A stretch of DNA of 64,000 nucleotides from Chrysogorgia sp. JL179-B06 (lineage: Eukaryota > Cnidaria > Anthozoa > Scleralcyonacea > Chrysogorgiidae). The translations under genes were made by a program, and so were the position numbers. Location: the NCBI GenBank assembly GCA_035772405.1, contig JAYKKM010000475.1:186001-250000 (forward strand), read 5' to 3'. This document shows, piece after piece, positions 26,301-41,300 of this stretch. How positions within the stretch are numbered: position 1 is the first letter of the stretch; each line of letters starts with the position of its first letter. The notes below the pieces were generated by a model. It worked only from the letters and a program-made list of their open reading frames with translations, did no database searches and was not told the origin of the DNA.

Positions 26301-29300
26301 GCGATCTACCAGCAGTAACAAAGTTTTCCTACCTCAAGGAACTGTTGGAGAAAAAGATAAGATCCGGGATAGAAGGATTACCTCTTTCAACGGAAGGCTA
26401 TGCTAGAGCCAAGTATATTCTGAAGACCAAGTATGGTAAAACGACAGAGATAGTGAACGCGTATGTTCAGAATGTTATGGCGCTGCCTTCAATCAGTGGA
26501 ACGCGAACAGGAAGAATACACGATTTCTACGAAAAACTTTTGTTCAATATCCAAGCTTTGGAAACAATGGGAAAATTGAAAGAGGTGAATGGTTACGTGC
26601 GAATGTCAGTAGACAAGCTCGAAGGAATACGCGGAGATTTGGTTAGAACGGACGATGATTGGCAAGAGTGGGATTTTCCGAAGTTCGTAGACGCGCTTCG
26701 TAAATGGACTGAAAGAAATCCTATCCGTGTCAAACCCAAAGAGAAAGAAGATGAAGGCTTTCCACCATATCGGAAAAGGAGAGGTGATCCTCCGGGTATG
26801 TCGTCATATCGTACACAACAACGAAAAGGAGAAACCCGAGCCCGTGAATGCGTTTTTTGCAACAGCGAAGAACACAAGTCAGACGAATGTAGTGGTGTCA
26901 CCGGGGTAGCCGAAAGAAGACGTATTCTACAGCAGAAACGCCTTTGTTTCAACTGCACAGGAGCCGAGCATAGAGCCAGAGAATGCAAAAGTCGATCGAA
27001 CTGTCGTACCTGCGATGGGAGACACCATTCTTCAATTTGTGATCAATCGAAACCGAAAGATAATTTCATGACAGCCGATCAAGGGAGCGATCGCCAAATT
27101 GTGTATCCAGTTGTCGTTGTAGAGGTCCACGGAGTAAAATGTCGTGCATTGTTGGATTCGGGAGCGGGGAGTTCATATGCCTCGGCAGCCTTACTCAAGC
27201 AAATAGGCGCCCGTCCTCACAGTTCCGGAATGCGAAGAATCGAAATGATGCTGGGTACGACGACACGGAAGATGGAAGTTTATCACATAAAAACACGATC
27301 GTTGAAAGGAACTTTTGCGATAGATGTGAACGTCACCAAGGTGGAAAAGCCACAACTCATGACCTTAAAGAATCCCCGTTACAAAAAGCTGTTGGCCGCG
27401 AACCCACATCTAAAGGGGATAGTGATGGATGATAAGGATGAGAAAACTGAACTACCGGTCCACTTAATCTTAGGAAACAGCGAATTGCCAAGAATCAGTG
27501 CCACAGAACCGCAACGAATCGGAGGAGAATGGGATCCTGTGGCGAATCTTACCAAATTGGGGTGGGCCATTACTTCGCCTGGTCATGAAGTTGACACTTC
27601 AAAGTTGTTAATGACGCAGACAGCCTGTGCAGACTATGAAGAACTATGCAAACTAGATGTTCTTGGACTCGAGGATCGACCAACCGGTGACGAAGTGTAT
27701 GAAGAGTTCAAGGAGCAGTTGGAAAGAAGTGGTGATGGCTGGTACCAAACTGGTCTCCCTTGGAAAGGAAATCATCCCGACTTACCAAGTGGTAAAGTAG
27801 CAAGCCTACGAAGAATGTCCAGTCTTGTGCGCAAGCTAGAGAAGACTGGAACCATTGCCAAGTACGATGGGATTATTCAAGAGCAACTGGAACAAGGTGT
27901 GGTTGAACTTGCTCCTGTGACCGTGGTAGGCCAAGAATGTTATATCCCACACAAGGCGGTGGTGCGCGACAACGCTGAGAGTACAAAGATGAGAATAGTA
28001 TATGATGCCTCTGCACGAGTACGAGATGGTTCCCCTTCCCTCAACGAATGTTTGAATACCGGACCACCACTGCAGAATCAGCTTTGGAGCGTCTTGGTGA
28101 GGAGTCGGTTCAACCCAGTAGCTGTGACAGGGGACATCAGGAAGGCCTTTCTCCAAGTTCGCATTCGCGAGGAACATCGAGACGCCCTCCGGTTCCACTG
28201 GCTTAAGAATCTAAAGACAAAAGAAGTGGAGACGCTGAGATTTACAAGGGCCTTGTTCGGGCTCAGTCCATCCCCATTCCTGTTGGGAGGTGTAATTCAA
28301 CAACACCTGGAAACTTGGATTCATCGTAGTCCAGAAAGCGTCCGAGAAATCAACAAAAGCCTCTACGTGGATGATTTGATCACTGGTGGGATCACAACAA
28401 CGAAAGCTAAAGAGATGAAAGATACAGCGACAAAAATCTTCGCTGACGCCACCTTCGAATTACACAAGTGGCATTCCAACGAACCAGTGTTGGAAACCGA
28501 CCAAAGTGGGGGAAACGATCAAGATCAGACCTTTGCCAAACAGCAACTTGGGGAGCCTAAAGGGAAATATTGTGGTCTCCTTGGTCTAACGTGGAATAAA
28601 GTCGAAAACAAAATCAGCGTGGCCGTTCCAAACGAGACGGTTCCTGCAACAAAAAGGGGAGTTTTAACTTTTAACGAAGATAGCGAAGATCTACGATCCC
28701 TTGGGAATAGCGTCACCAATGACACTACTCGGGAAGATGGTGTACCGTGACACATGCAAACTTAAAGTCGGATGGGACCAGCAGCTGCCAGCCGACCTTG
28801 TGAAAAGATGGAACCGATGGGAGAGAGAATTACCAGAGAAAATCACAACCGTGAGATCACTAGTCAAGTATCGCGAGCCCATAAACAGTATCAGTCTTCA
28901 CGTGTTTGGAGATGCAAGTGGGAAGGGAGTCGCTGCAGCAGCGTACACCGTAGTATCACAACCTTCTGGCACGACGCAAGGGCTCGTAACAGCGAAGGCT
29001 CGACTAGCAAAGCAAGGTCTGTCAATACCACGCCAAGAATTAGTATCTGCTCATGTGGCCGCGAACCTGGCAAAGAACGTCACCGAAGCACTCGAGGGTT
29101 TTCCCGTTGAACATGTATACGGTTGGTTGGACAGCACGGTTGCGCTGCACTGGATAAAGGGAGATAACGACTACAAGCAATTCGTTCAAAACCGGGTAAA
29201 TAAAATCCAAGAGAAGAAGGACATCGCTTGGAGACACGTTCCGACCGACGAGAATCCAGCTGACTTGGGCAGTCGTGGTGGAACGGTGACTAAAGAAAAG

Positions 29301-32300
29301 AGACTGTGGTGGAATGGACCCGAGTGGCTATCTGAACAACCGCAGTGGCCAGAAGACATCACAACGAAACCGAGCAAGGAATCGTTAGAAGAGGCGAAGA
29401 AAATGCGAGAATTGTTCAAAACAGCAACCGAAAAGGAACCAGACGAGTTCGACGAGCTGCTCACGAGGCGACACCTCTGGGAAGTTTACGGGTTTGCGCG
29501 TGGATCGCAAGATTCGTACACAACACGAAGGTCGGAGCGGGAGAGAAGAAGTGTGGTCCTCTAACAACTGGAGAGCTGAACATTCAAAGACGGTTCTGGG
29601 AGAAACGCGCACAGCAACAAGGCGGAGAGAGCGAACTGTATGAAGAAGACCGAATGCAGCTCAACCTACAACCCAACCAAGAAGGAGTACTAGAATGTCG
29701 AGGGAGAATACAAGGACATTATCCCATCTACCTGCCTGACACAGCGACCTACACGGAGAAATTTGTGGAACAAGCTCACGAAGACACACTGCATGGTGGA
29801 GTGGGGCTAACTATGGCCAAGGTGCGTGAAAAACACTGGGTTCCACGACTACGACGACTAACGAGACACCTCATAAAGAAATGTTCCAAATGCAAGAAAT
29901 TTCAAGCCACAGCACAAAGATCGTACAGAAGGAAATACTCCGTTCCAGGTAGTGGGGGTTGACTTTGCGGGACCCATAAAGATTCGCGTGAGCAGGAAGC
30001 GAGAAGGAAAGTCGTATGTACTGTTGTTCGCATGCAGTCTGACGAGAGCGCTACACCTGGAATTGGTGAAGACCATGGAGTTGGAAGAGTTCCTGTTGAG
30101 CCTCAAGGGTTTCGTAGCGAGACGGGGAAGACCAGATAAAATCTACTCGGACAACGGTGGTACCTTTGTTGGAGCAGCAGCGTGGATGAAGAAGGTGAGA
30201 AACGATGAGAGGCTGAACAACTTCCCCGCTCATCAGGGAATTTCGTGGCAGTTTAATCTGAGCAGAGCGCCCTGGTGTGGAGGACAGTTCGAGCGCATGG
30301 TCGGCCTAGTGAAGGGAGCTCTACGGAAAGCCATTGGAGGAAGTCGACTGACTTTCAACGAGCTGAGAGAAGTCCTATTGGACGTCGAGACAGCGTTGAA
30401 TAATCGACCGTTATCCTATGTGGAAGACGATGTTCAAATGCCGACACTCACGCCTGCGAGTATTCTACATCCTCCGTCCAACGTGATTCCAGAATTGGAA
30501 CCACATCACGAAGAGAACACAACCTTGCGAAAAAGAGCGAAGTACTTACAAAAGTGCAAAGATGTCATGTGGCGACGGTGGACAAACGAATATCTTCGTG
30601 GTCTACGAGAGCGGCACCGTCTCAAGTACAAAGGAGAAATTGCCGGTACAAAGAAAGGCGATGTAGTAATCATAAGGGGAGATGAAAAGGACAGAAACAA
30701 GTGGAAACTCGGCATTGTGGAAGAACCGATAGCAGGCAAGGACGGAATCGTGCGAGCAGTACGACTCAGAGCGGGAAGGAATTACTTAGAGAGGGCAATT
30801 CAACATCTTTACCCTCTGGAGTTGGCCTGTAACATGGAAAGAAAGGAAAATGTGACCAAGCTGAATCCTGGGACACCCGCCTTTCGACCGAAAAGAGACG
30901 CAGCAGTAGCGGCAGAAGTTCGCATAGAAAACATCGAAGAAGAGAAGAACAACTATTGAACATTTATTTGATTTATATTTCACGAACAATCTATGAATGA
31001 CATTAACTTTGATTATAAATTCGTGTGTGTGATTTGTATTTAACACCTCCGGTGTTAAATGGGGGAGTGTGTCGTAAATAGATATATAATCCAGTTTATT
31101 GTTAGGGGCAATGACATTTAATCCGATAATCAGAAATAATCTAGTTAGGAATGTAACCACTTGAACTGATGACAATTTAAAACGAGACATTGATCAAAAA
31201 GAATGTAAAGAATTAAGATAAGGGTTAGAGTTATACGTCTGAGAGAGAGTGCGAGCGAGCATGTATTAGTAATAAATATTGGGAAAAATCAACTTCTATT
31301 GTGATATCGCGAAGGACAGCGCGTTAAATCGGGCATTCGCGACACTTATACTTTAATCAGTGTTTAAAATATCTGCTAACATCATCCTTCGCGGATGTTT
31401 CATCGCAAAACGGTTAATGACAGCATCAATGTTTAAGTTTATACTAATCCCGATGTAACCGTATACTCCATCAGGATAAATAATTATCCAGTAACCGTAT
31501 ACTCCATCAGGATAAATAATATAAATAAATCTTAGCTATGCTTACAAATGTAAGCCTATTTTTTAAGTAAACATTAGATTATTTATACTTTTATTTGAGC
31601 ATATAATATATAGAACCACTGTAATCATGCATTACAGAGCTACACGTCAATATAAATACAATGCATACAGGTGCTGCATGTAACACAATAAGATTGAATA
31701 ATTTTTTACATGGCTACATGTACAGTAATTGACTTACCTAAACTAAAGGATATAATTTAATACTAGAAATTACTATCGCAAGGGAAGTGCTGCCTCGAAA
31801 TCCAAGGCAGTCGTGATATTGTGCAAAATTGCAAAAATAAGTGGTGGGCTTATTGAAGTCAAAGTTGCAGCAGTGGAGGTAGTACAGCCTCATACCCATG
31901 CGGTTATGGTTTAGGTTATATGGAGCTCAGACCAGCTCACAATGAGCTTGCTGGAGCATAGGTACTCACAATCTGCCCCTGGCACATTTGCAGATGTCTC
32001 ACATCTGCCCCAACCTTGTTGACCTCCCTTGTGTTGTAACCGTTCTCAACATCTATTCACAATATAGTAGTTCATGAACATGTGTAATATTAAACAGATG
32101 TAAATTGGACAGTTGCATAAAAATGCAATTGGACAGTTGCATAAAAATTCAATTGAACATAAAGATAAAATAGTTGTATAACATACAGGTAGTTCTCTGT
32201 ACAAGGCTTGCATAAAAATGCAGCTCAATATGAACACAAAAAGTTGACATTATATTACAGTTGATAAACTAAGTTAATCAGAATTTGTTTCTTGCATAAA

Positions 32301-35300
32301 ATGCAGTTCAATATGAACGCAAAAAATTGACATAACAGTTGTCAGTTGATAAACTAAGTTAATCAGAATTTGTTTCTTGTAATAAAAATGCAGTTCAATA
32401 TATTCTGTCGCTTTATATGTCACAGCTGTGTATGAGGGACACGGATGTGCATTGTTCTGCATGAATGAGAAACAATGAACTCACACCAATATACACCTAA
32501 AATACAAGGAAAACTGTATTCACAAACAAAACAAATTGACAGTTTGCCCATGACAAGTTACAAGTGATGCTATGATGGCAAGAAATCGCAGATACCTCGC
32601 TGTCACTGAGCCATATTTCCGTTTTGTGAGCGTTTAACAAGAAAATTAAGTATACATAACTATCTTAGTCGTCTTACCTTGACAAGAGAATACTTCCTCA
32701 CTCAGAAGGCAGAACAGATCGTTCAAACTTCACAGCGTTGACAAGTTCCGAACAGCGAAAGGTAATGAACTTAATACACGTGATAAAACTTATACGTCAC
32801 AAAACGTCATAAAACTGAACATCTCGACAGAAATTTACACAAATCGAGATTTCGTTGACTATACATAGTTCCGCGAAGAGGTCTGGGTACGAGACACAGC
32901 AACCCAAGTCAAGATTAGTGTGCTGCCTACGGCAGCAATGACTTAATCAACTAATTTGACAATATAGATAATAAAATATACTGTAATTATGATTAAAGTA
33001 TCTGGTTTTGATATTAAACTATCAGAGCATTAAGAATAATAGGTCAAGCACTAAAATTGTATAGTTGCATGAGTTCTTACACTTAAATTATCAGCGATAA
33101 ATTAATTATTTTTCAACTACCATACAATATCATCATTATCAACATAAAGAAACACATATTTGTATAATATGAGCACATCAATATTGAGATCACAGTAGGT
33201 CACATTAGAACATCGATCATTGTATTTACATTTAGAAATATATATCAATTATTTAATACGAGTGCTTTAGCTGATGAGTGTTCAAGCAACTAAGTTGTAT
33301 TTTTAGTACTATTATTTCATATTGTATTACATTGTATAAGAATATAATGTGTTACATCTGACTAAGGATATATTATTCAGTTTTATTCGATATTTGTTCA
33401 AATTGATAAATGTTTTTGTAAATAAGTATAACGATGAAAAATACCTTATAAGCAACCAAACAGCAGTGCTACTCGACTAGTGTTTATCGACAAAAATGGC
33501 TGGTCACAGCGACTGTCGAGCTAGTTCGATTGCTCTGTCAAAGTGACGATTCGTGTGAACAGGAATTGGTTTCTTTGCGTTAGCAGTGCGAAAGGAAGGT
33601 TTTGGAGGAAAAAATCGAGTGAAGCGCGATTTATCTGTTTGTTTATGCGAGTTTTCGAATATGCAAATGTACAAGAGCCAGAAGTTGCGGTCGTCTGATC
33701 AACGCTGCCCAGTAAGGTATGATACATATCTAATAGTGTTTTAATGTGAATTATGTAACATGTTCATTAGGGATAACACAATTGTTACGAAGTCGAAGAG
33801 CTGAATAATAGCCTAGGGCTAGTGCAAGTTATTAATCGAATGAATAATAAATATACATAACCATTCGACTCGACAAGTGTTAATTATAATTATACACGAA
33901 GAACTATATTATTAGCCTGCTCGCAGCCTGGGAAGCGAGCAGGCTAGAGGCTAAATGTTAACAATGGCACCGGTGAAATGCCTATATTTGGGAGCAGAGC
34001 ACCGGTGAAATGCCTATATTTGGGAGAGGGCACCGGTGAAATGACTATATTTGGGACAAGGCCTGATCGGAACCTTGGCACCGGCCATTTCTACCGTGGC
34101 TCCGGCCATTTCTACCGTGGCCCCGGCCATTTCTAACAGTGGCACCGGCATTTATGACCGTGGCTCCGGGTTCGCTGAACTGTCGGCATCACACTCGACA
34201 TCACCTCGGCCTTCGCAGCTGCCCGGAGGCGATTGCGGGCTCATTTAGACCGTAAATATTGCTTTCCGCGGCGCTAGCAATTGGCTAGTGATGCTTACAA
34301 CTTTCTCGAAATTAGTGATTTCGAGAATTCATCAATGTGTTTAACATTATTATTATCATTATTATTATTATTATTAAATTATAACCAAGTAGTAATTAGT
34401 TTTAATTATTTAATTAGGAAAATCTGACCGTGGCTTTAGCCACGGTGGCACCCCTCTGGATCCGCCCCGTATATATAGGTATATATAGGTATATAGGTAT
34501 ATAGGTATATAGGTATATAGGTATATAGATATATAGATATATAGATATATATGCTGAAAGGACCCATGGTGAAGGAAAATTTCGAGTGTTGGAATACATA
34601 CATTTTAAGACCAAACCGGGACCCGTTGCGAAAAATGCAACTTCAAGGCCTTCCGGCCGGGAATTGAAGCCGCGATGCCAGCGCAGCGCTCTGACCACTG
34701 AGATACGGAAGCCGTTGCCGAGAGCCCAGTCACGAGTCCTGCACATACGGTGGTGGTAATGCCGGGATAAGATTCCGGGCATAAAAATGTATGTATTCCA
34801 ACACTCGAAATTTTCCTTCACCATGGGTCCTTTCAGCATCTAGTTTGATCGAGTGAAATGCCAAATATTACCTAATTTATATATATATATATAATAGGTA
34901 ATATTTGGCATTTCACTCGATCAAACTACATGTTGAAAGGATTTATGGTGAAGGAAAATTTCGAGTGTTGGAATACATACATTTTAAGACCAAACCGGGA
35001 CCAGTTGCGAAAAATGCAACTTAGCGGCCTTCCGGTAGGAATTGAACCCGCGACCCTGCGATTGCTAGTGCAGTGCTCTGACCACTGAGCTACGGAAGCC
35101 GTTGCCGAGAGCCTAGTCACGAGTTCTGTATATATGGTGGTGATGCCGTGATAAGATTCTGGTATATTATAGGTAATATTTGGCATTTCACGCGATCAAA
35201 CTACATGTTGAAAGGATTTATGGTGAAGGAAATTTTCGAAAAATACATACATTTTAAGACCAAACCGGGACCAGTTGCTAGAAATGCAACTTAGCGGCCT

Positions 35301-38300
35301 TCCGGTAGGAATTGAACCTGCGATTGCTAGTGCAGTGCTCTGACCACTGAGCTACGGAAGCCGTTGCCGAGAGCCCAGTCACGAGTTCTGTATATATGGT
35401 GGTAATGCCGGGATAAGATTCTGGTATATTATAGGTAATATTTGGCATTTCACTCGATCAAACTACATGTTGAAAGGATTTATGGTGAAGGAAAATTTCG
35501 AGTGTTGGAATACATACATTTTCCTTCACCATAAATCCTTTCAACATGTAGTTTGATCGAGTGAAATGCCAAATATTACCTATAATATACCCAGAATCTT
35601 ATCCGGGCATTACCACCACCATATATACAGAACTCGTGACTACGCTCTCGGCAACGGCTTCCGTAGCTCAGTGGTCAGAGCACTGCACTAGCATCGCAGG
35701 GTCGCGGGTTCAATTCCAGATTTAAAATGTATGTATTCCAACACTCGAAATTTTCTTTCACCATAAATCCTTTCAACATGTAGTTTGATCGAGTGAAATG
35801 CCAAATACTCTCATATACATACATATACACACATACATACATATATATATTTATACATATATACACATTTTTTATTATGCAGGAAAATGTGGTTTTGGAA
35901 GAGCCTAAGGCAACTGAAAAGAAATCACCAGAAATAGAATATAGAGATCTAGTGCAAAAATTGGATTATGCCCCCCTTGAAGCAACTCTTACACAACAAC
36001 CTTGCTATAGTGATAAATACTTGAGACCTATATCTCCAGGGGGTGAGGTTAATGGATTAACCGAAGACACAACAACGGGACTTCAACTTCAACTTGCCGA
36101 AGCGAAAAAAATGACGAAACACAGTGAAGACAAGGCGGAGATTTACTCGAAACATTTGACGGAGACGAAAACAAGTTTACAAAAAGCGAACAACGTTATT
36201 AGCATTCAGAAAGCTAACATTGAGGCAATGGAGGTCGAAGTTGAAACTGTGAGAGCACATTTGAGAAACAAAGATGAAGAATTGGAGAAACGTTTGAAAG
36301 ATTTAGAAAATGGGGTTCACTCTTACATCGGCTCTTCAGTGCCCGGGGTTATCGAGTCTGGCTTCATCGAGCTTCAATCAAAACTACAGGAAAACGAAAA
36401 GGCGCTCATACGACGGACAAGGGAGCTCGAGAAGGCGAACGAAAGTCGCGCGAAAGTCGCGAAACACACAAGGACTTTGCTGGTAGAGCTCGAGAGGAAA
36501 TTGAAGGAGAATAATCAACGGATATGTGAGCTGGAGGAACAGTTGTTGAACAGGACGTTGGAGTTACGACATGAGAAAGAAGAAAGATGGAGAGTTGAGA
36601 GCGAAAAAGGACAAGGAGCGGCTAAGGAGCACTCGAAACAGAGAGAGATCACAAAAAAGAGTACTGAGCTATTACAGCAAGCCAAACAAGACCATCTGCA
36701 GTTGAAGAGTGCACACAAAAACCAAATGAAACTCCAGGGAGAAATTGAGAATAAGAACTCCGAAGTTGAAAAACTCCTGGCACAATTATCCGACTACGAG
36801 AAAAAAAGCAGCGAAATGCGAGAACTGGAGGCGGCGTATAAAAAGGCGAGCGAAGAGCTGGGGAAAAGTCAAGATGAGTTGGTAGAGGTGAATGCTAATC
36901 TGATGAACGAAAGAACAAGGTTTTCTGAGCAAGAGCAAAGATTCTCGATTATTTCAATCGAGATGAAACAGAGAAATGAAGAATTGAGGGAAACTCGTGC
37001 GGAAAATGAAAAACTAAAAAGTAAAATGGAAAAAGTTGAAACACAACATGATGCACAACTGTTGTTGCTTCAGGAAGACAACGAGACAACACGAAACAGG
37101 TTGCAAGACGTTGAGGATGAACTAATGAGCTTGCAGACAGAGACAGACGGGAGAAATATGGGTGAGATAGACGAATTAAACAACAGCTTGGATGAATGGG
37201 AGTCAAAGTTGCAAACGAACGAAAAGGAGTTTGAAAAACTGCGAGAAATTCAGGTTAAAACACTTGAAGATTTCAATAATGAGAAAAACAAACGACTGCG
37301 GTTAGAACGAGATTTGGAAAGTGCTGAAAATGAAATGGAACGAGTGAAAATATCACAAGAAGAACTGGTTATAATCGAGGAGGAGCTAAATCAAGCCAGA
37401 GAGGAATTAGAGAGTGAAAAGATGAAGGTGACTAGACTGGAAGAACTGCGACGAACTGCGTTTGAAGTGAACAAAAACTCCGAGAGAGAAAGGGCTGAGA
37501 GAGTGAATGAGCTCGAAGTGAAAGTGAAAAACTCTAGAAAGGAGTTGGGGGAGCTACGAAAGACATTATGTGAAAGCGAGGAGAAGGTTTTGTCGTTATC
37601 CGAGGAATTACAAGGCCGTTTGAAAGAGGAAGAAGAAGCGTTGGGTTGGGTTGAAGGTGTTGAGAGAAATCTCGCTGAAACTCAAAATGACCTTCTTGTT
37701 TCGCGCCAGACCATCTTGACGAAAGCCGAACAGTTGAACGAGGAGAAATCCAACATTGTCGAAGCCGTGAGACAACTCAGTGATTACGTTAAAAGCCTTG
37801 AACGCTCTTTAAAGACAGAGCAAAGTAAGGTGAATGCTTTGGAAAAACGAGCGAGTCACGCGAGTGGTAATGCCTCTAAGTGTACCGCGTGTTCTAAAAA
37901 GCTAGCGGAAAACGCGCGTCTTGCGCAGGAATTGGAGGACGCTAGGCAAGGCCACCGTGAGGAATCGGAAAAATTAAAGGAAGCCATGGTAACGGAAGCG
38001 CAGACATTGAAGTGTCAAGCGGAAGAGATAAGACTAAAACTGACATCGAAGGTCATATTACTGCAATCTGACATTAGCGAGTTGAAGGCGAAGCACGAAC
38101 AAGAAGCTGCTCGTGCCAACGGGGTACATGAACAAGAACTTGAGAGATTGCGAGAGAAGACGGGTGATTACTTGAGATCAATTGATGAAATAGCATCTCT
38201 TCGAGAACGGATAGGTGAACTAGAAGAAGAATTGAAAGAACGTGATGGGTGAGTGTCATTTATTGTTTGATACCTCCGGAGGTAACTCTAGTTACAATGT

Positions 38301-41300
38301 ACTCTTATATTCCTCGGAGTCCCCAGTAGTTTCAGTTTGAGTGACTACTCGCTGATATAGTAAAGCAAATCCAGGATATCATATTAAGTAAAAGAAAACA
38401 AACAGATGGAAAATCCAGCGGACGTGACGGGGGCAGCGGGGCGGCTACCCACCCATGCATGAGTGGAATATTTTTACATGTGTTGGAAAAATCGGGTGAA
38501 GAGGTCATTATTGGTTGAGAGTATATTTATGGCATTGCGTTTTGTCAGAAACTAAAACACCCAAAGAAAGCGAAAGGATAGTTGACAAACGAGCGCGTAA
38601 AACAAACTGGTCATACGGTAAACAATAACAAATAATCTTATTAATCAACTTATTAATCGAGTGTGAAGTCTGTACGGGAAAGTATTTGCCAGAGGTTTTA
38701 GTAAAGACAGAGCGACAAATGAGCGAGGTCTGTGCGAAAAAATAGGTCCACGATGCGTACATGTGGCTACGGCATGGAACATTAATGCCTGAGTCAGCCT
38801 TGTCAATGAGCAATGAGCATAGGGTGTGGCCAAAAGGGAGGCCTGTTTTTATGAAATAAAAAGACTACGTTATCTAAACTGTGTAAAGATAAACCCAAAT
38901 CTGTGATACTAACTGAAATATTAGTATTATTCATTTATAATGAGGCATTTATTCCCACTATGGGATCACTGTCACGGAGGATCTTTATCATTATATTGAT
39001 GTGGTGCCTTTAAAGTGTCTATGAAATGAAAATTCGCCCCAGTTTTAATGATTGTATTACATGCTTTTCATATGTTATCCCGTTCTTGAATTATTACGCT
39101 TTATGTAATTTGAGCTCTGACGTCACATGATGGACACAGCATTACAACAAAACTGAAAATCAGGCATATCTTCAGACTGGTTACTCAGTCAAGAAAACTA
39201 AAAATTGTCATGGTTCTAATGTAGTTGCTATAGTAACAGATTAGTTTCCAGAGTACTTTTCAACCACATTTACAGCAACTTATTTAGTTTTAGGAAGTTG
39301 ACATGCTTTTTCCATGATTTCCAATGCCACAATACTGTTTAAAACAATAAAACAGTAACTGCAATGACGAAAAGTAGAACATTTTGTGAACATCTTTACA
39401 ACGTGGCATGGGAACAAATATGTTACCATGGGAACCTAATAGCTGAATCTTGTTGACTCAGTAAGTCTGCATGGTTTGAGCCTGTTTAGTCAAACCAATC
39501 TAAAGTCATGCCTGATTTTGAGTTTTGATGTAATGTGTCCATCTTGTGACGTCACAGCTCAAGTTACATGAAGCATTTCATATACACTTGCATTCACTTG
39601 CACTGATAGATTGATCAAGGACAAACATCACAATATTTGTTATTGACGAGGGGTAGAGCGCACATTAACCAGGTGTTGAAATTTTCTTATGATGGATTAC
39701 TAGACGGTGCTGTTAGTAAGCTAACAGCAGATTTAACTAAATCAGCAGAGAATAAATTTATAAATGCATTTTTAAGACAGCTGTTCCATCATTACATGTC
39801 ATGGATAATTCACCGGTTAAATGTTAATGATTCACTATAGGTTAAGACATAAATCATAAATACAATAATCAAAAGCTGGGGTGAATTTTCGTTTCATAGA
39901 TACTTGCACTGATAGATTGATCAAGGACAAACATTGTCACAAATATTTGTTATTGACGAGGGGTAGAGCGCACATAAACCAGGTGTTAAAATTTTCTTAT
40001 GGTGAATTTATACTAGACAGTGCTGTTAGTAAGCTAACAGCAGATTTAACTAAATCGGCAGAGAATAAATTTGTAAATGCATTTTTAAGACACTAGACTA
40101 GGTTCCATTATATACATGTCATGGATAATTTACCGGTTAATGATTCATTATAGGTTAAGGCATAAGTTTTCTCATCTAATACCATGTTAGGAACATCTGT
40201 CAACCAAAAAAATATTTTTTCACAGAAACTTCTATTAATAACTAATTGCTCAAAACTTGTTCCAGACGAGCCCGCGATTCCACAGCAGAGTATGTGATTG
40301 TGACGTAGAGACTCAACACGTGACAAAGCTTTATGGAAATTATACGACAAGTTACAATAGAAAGTTTTCCCCAAGTAGCTTTATATTCATACACAACTAG
40401 CCACGTGTTGAGTCTTTGACGTCACTTCCTCTAATCGCAACCTAAGCGTCCGGAACATGTTCGAGTAATGGCGGCCGTATAATCTCGTATAAAAACAGTC
40501 TGAAAAGGCGACTTCCCATGCTCGCAATTGCTTGAAATTGGCAAGTTAAGTAAGAACACCATGCTCTTTACAAATATGTAAAAATTCGGGATACCAAAAA
40601 TTTGATCACAGAGTCACTTTAATGATGTTCGTAATCTTGGCACAAATTATTACTTGAGATCTTTTGTCGTTTGATCATTGAGTTTATTTTAATTATTATT
40701 AATACTGGCCAAAGTGACTGAGACACCTGCGCGAATATTTTCCCGTACAAACCGAACAAACCAGGCTAATAAGTAGTTTATTATACGGCTTTTAGTTCAT
40801 TTTCTTGTTTGTTTTTAGCGCTGTTTTCGTTGCTTTACATTACCTCTTAATCGCTTTGTGTAGCAGATTTTGTTATAGACATACGCGACGTTTTCCACAT
40901 TATTATAACTTCTGGTTACTATTTGTTACTTTTATAGAAATTTTAAGCGGTATAACTTGAACTTTTAAGATGCGCCGGGGTTTTTAATAACGTTTCATAT
41001 GGAATGGATTGTTTTTGGAATGGTTCTCTGGCCAAAATCTGAAATCTTCTTTATTTGTTATTGTTTTTGCACTTGTGATATTAAGCAAAACGTCGAGCAA
41101 TAAAGTGCCAACATAGTTTGTCTGTTGCGTTTTGAAACGTTTTTTCTATCCCGCTTATTAGCCCTCCCGGTTATAAGCCCCCGGTTATAAGCCTACTGAA
41201 AACCCCTTACGAAGTTGTATAAGCCCTTGGCGAGGTGAGACATTACACCTACAGACGGCTGGCTGGCTGGTTAACTAGCTAGAGAACGTGATCCCAGCAA

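Noticed and set aside
34414..35866. Open frames and tRNA-like segments resembling real tRNA genes
   Set aside because: Each lies in a repeated palindromic element and lacks a clean anticodon arm, so they are SINE relics and not functional tRNAs.
36515..37206. Open frames on the minus strand opposite the large coiled-coil exon
   Set aside because: Shadows of the coding strand; no domain, and the + strand has matched splice sites and heptads.
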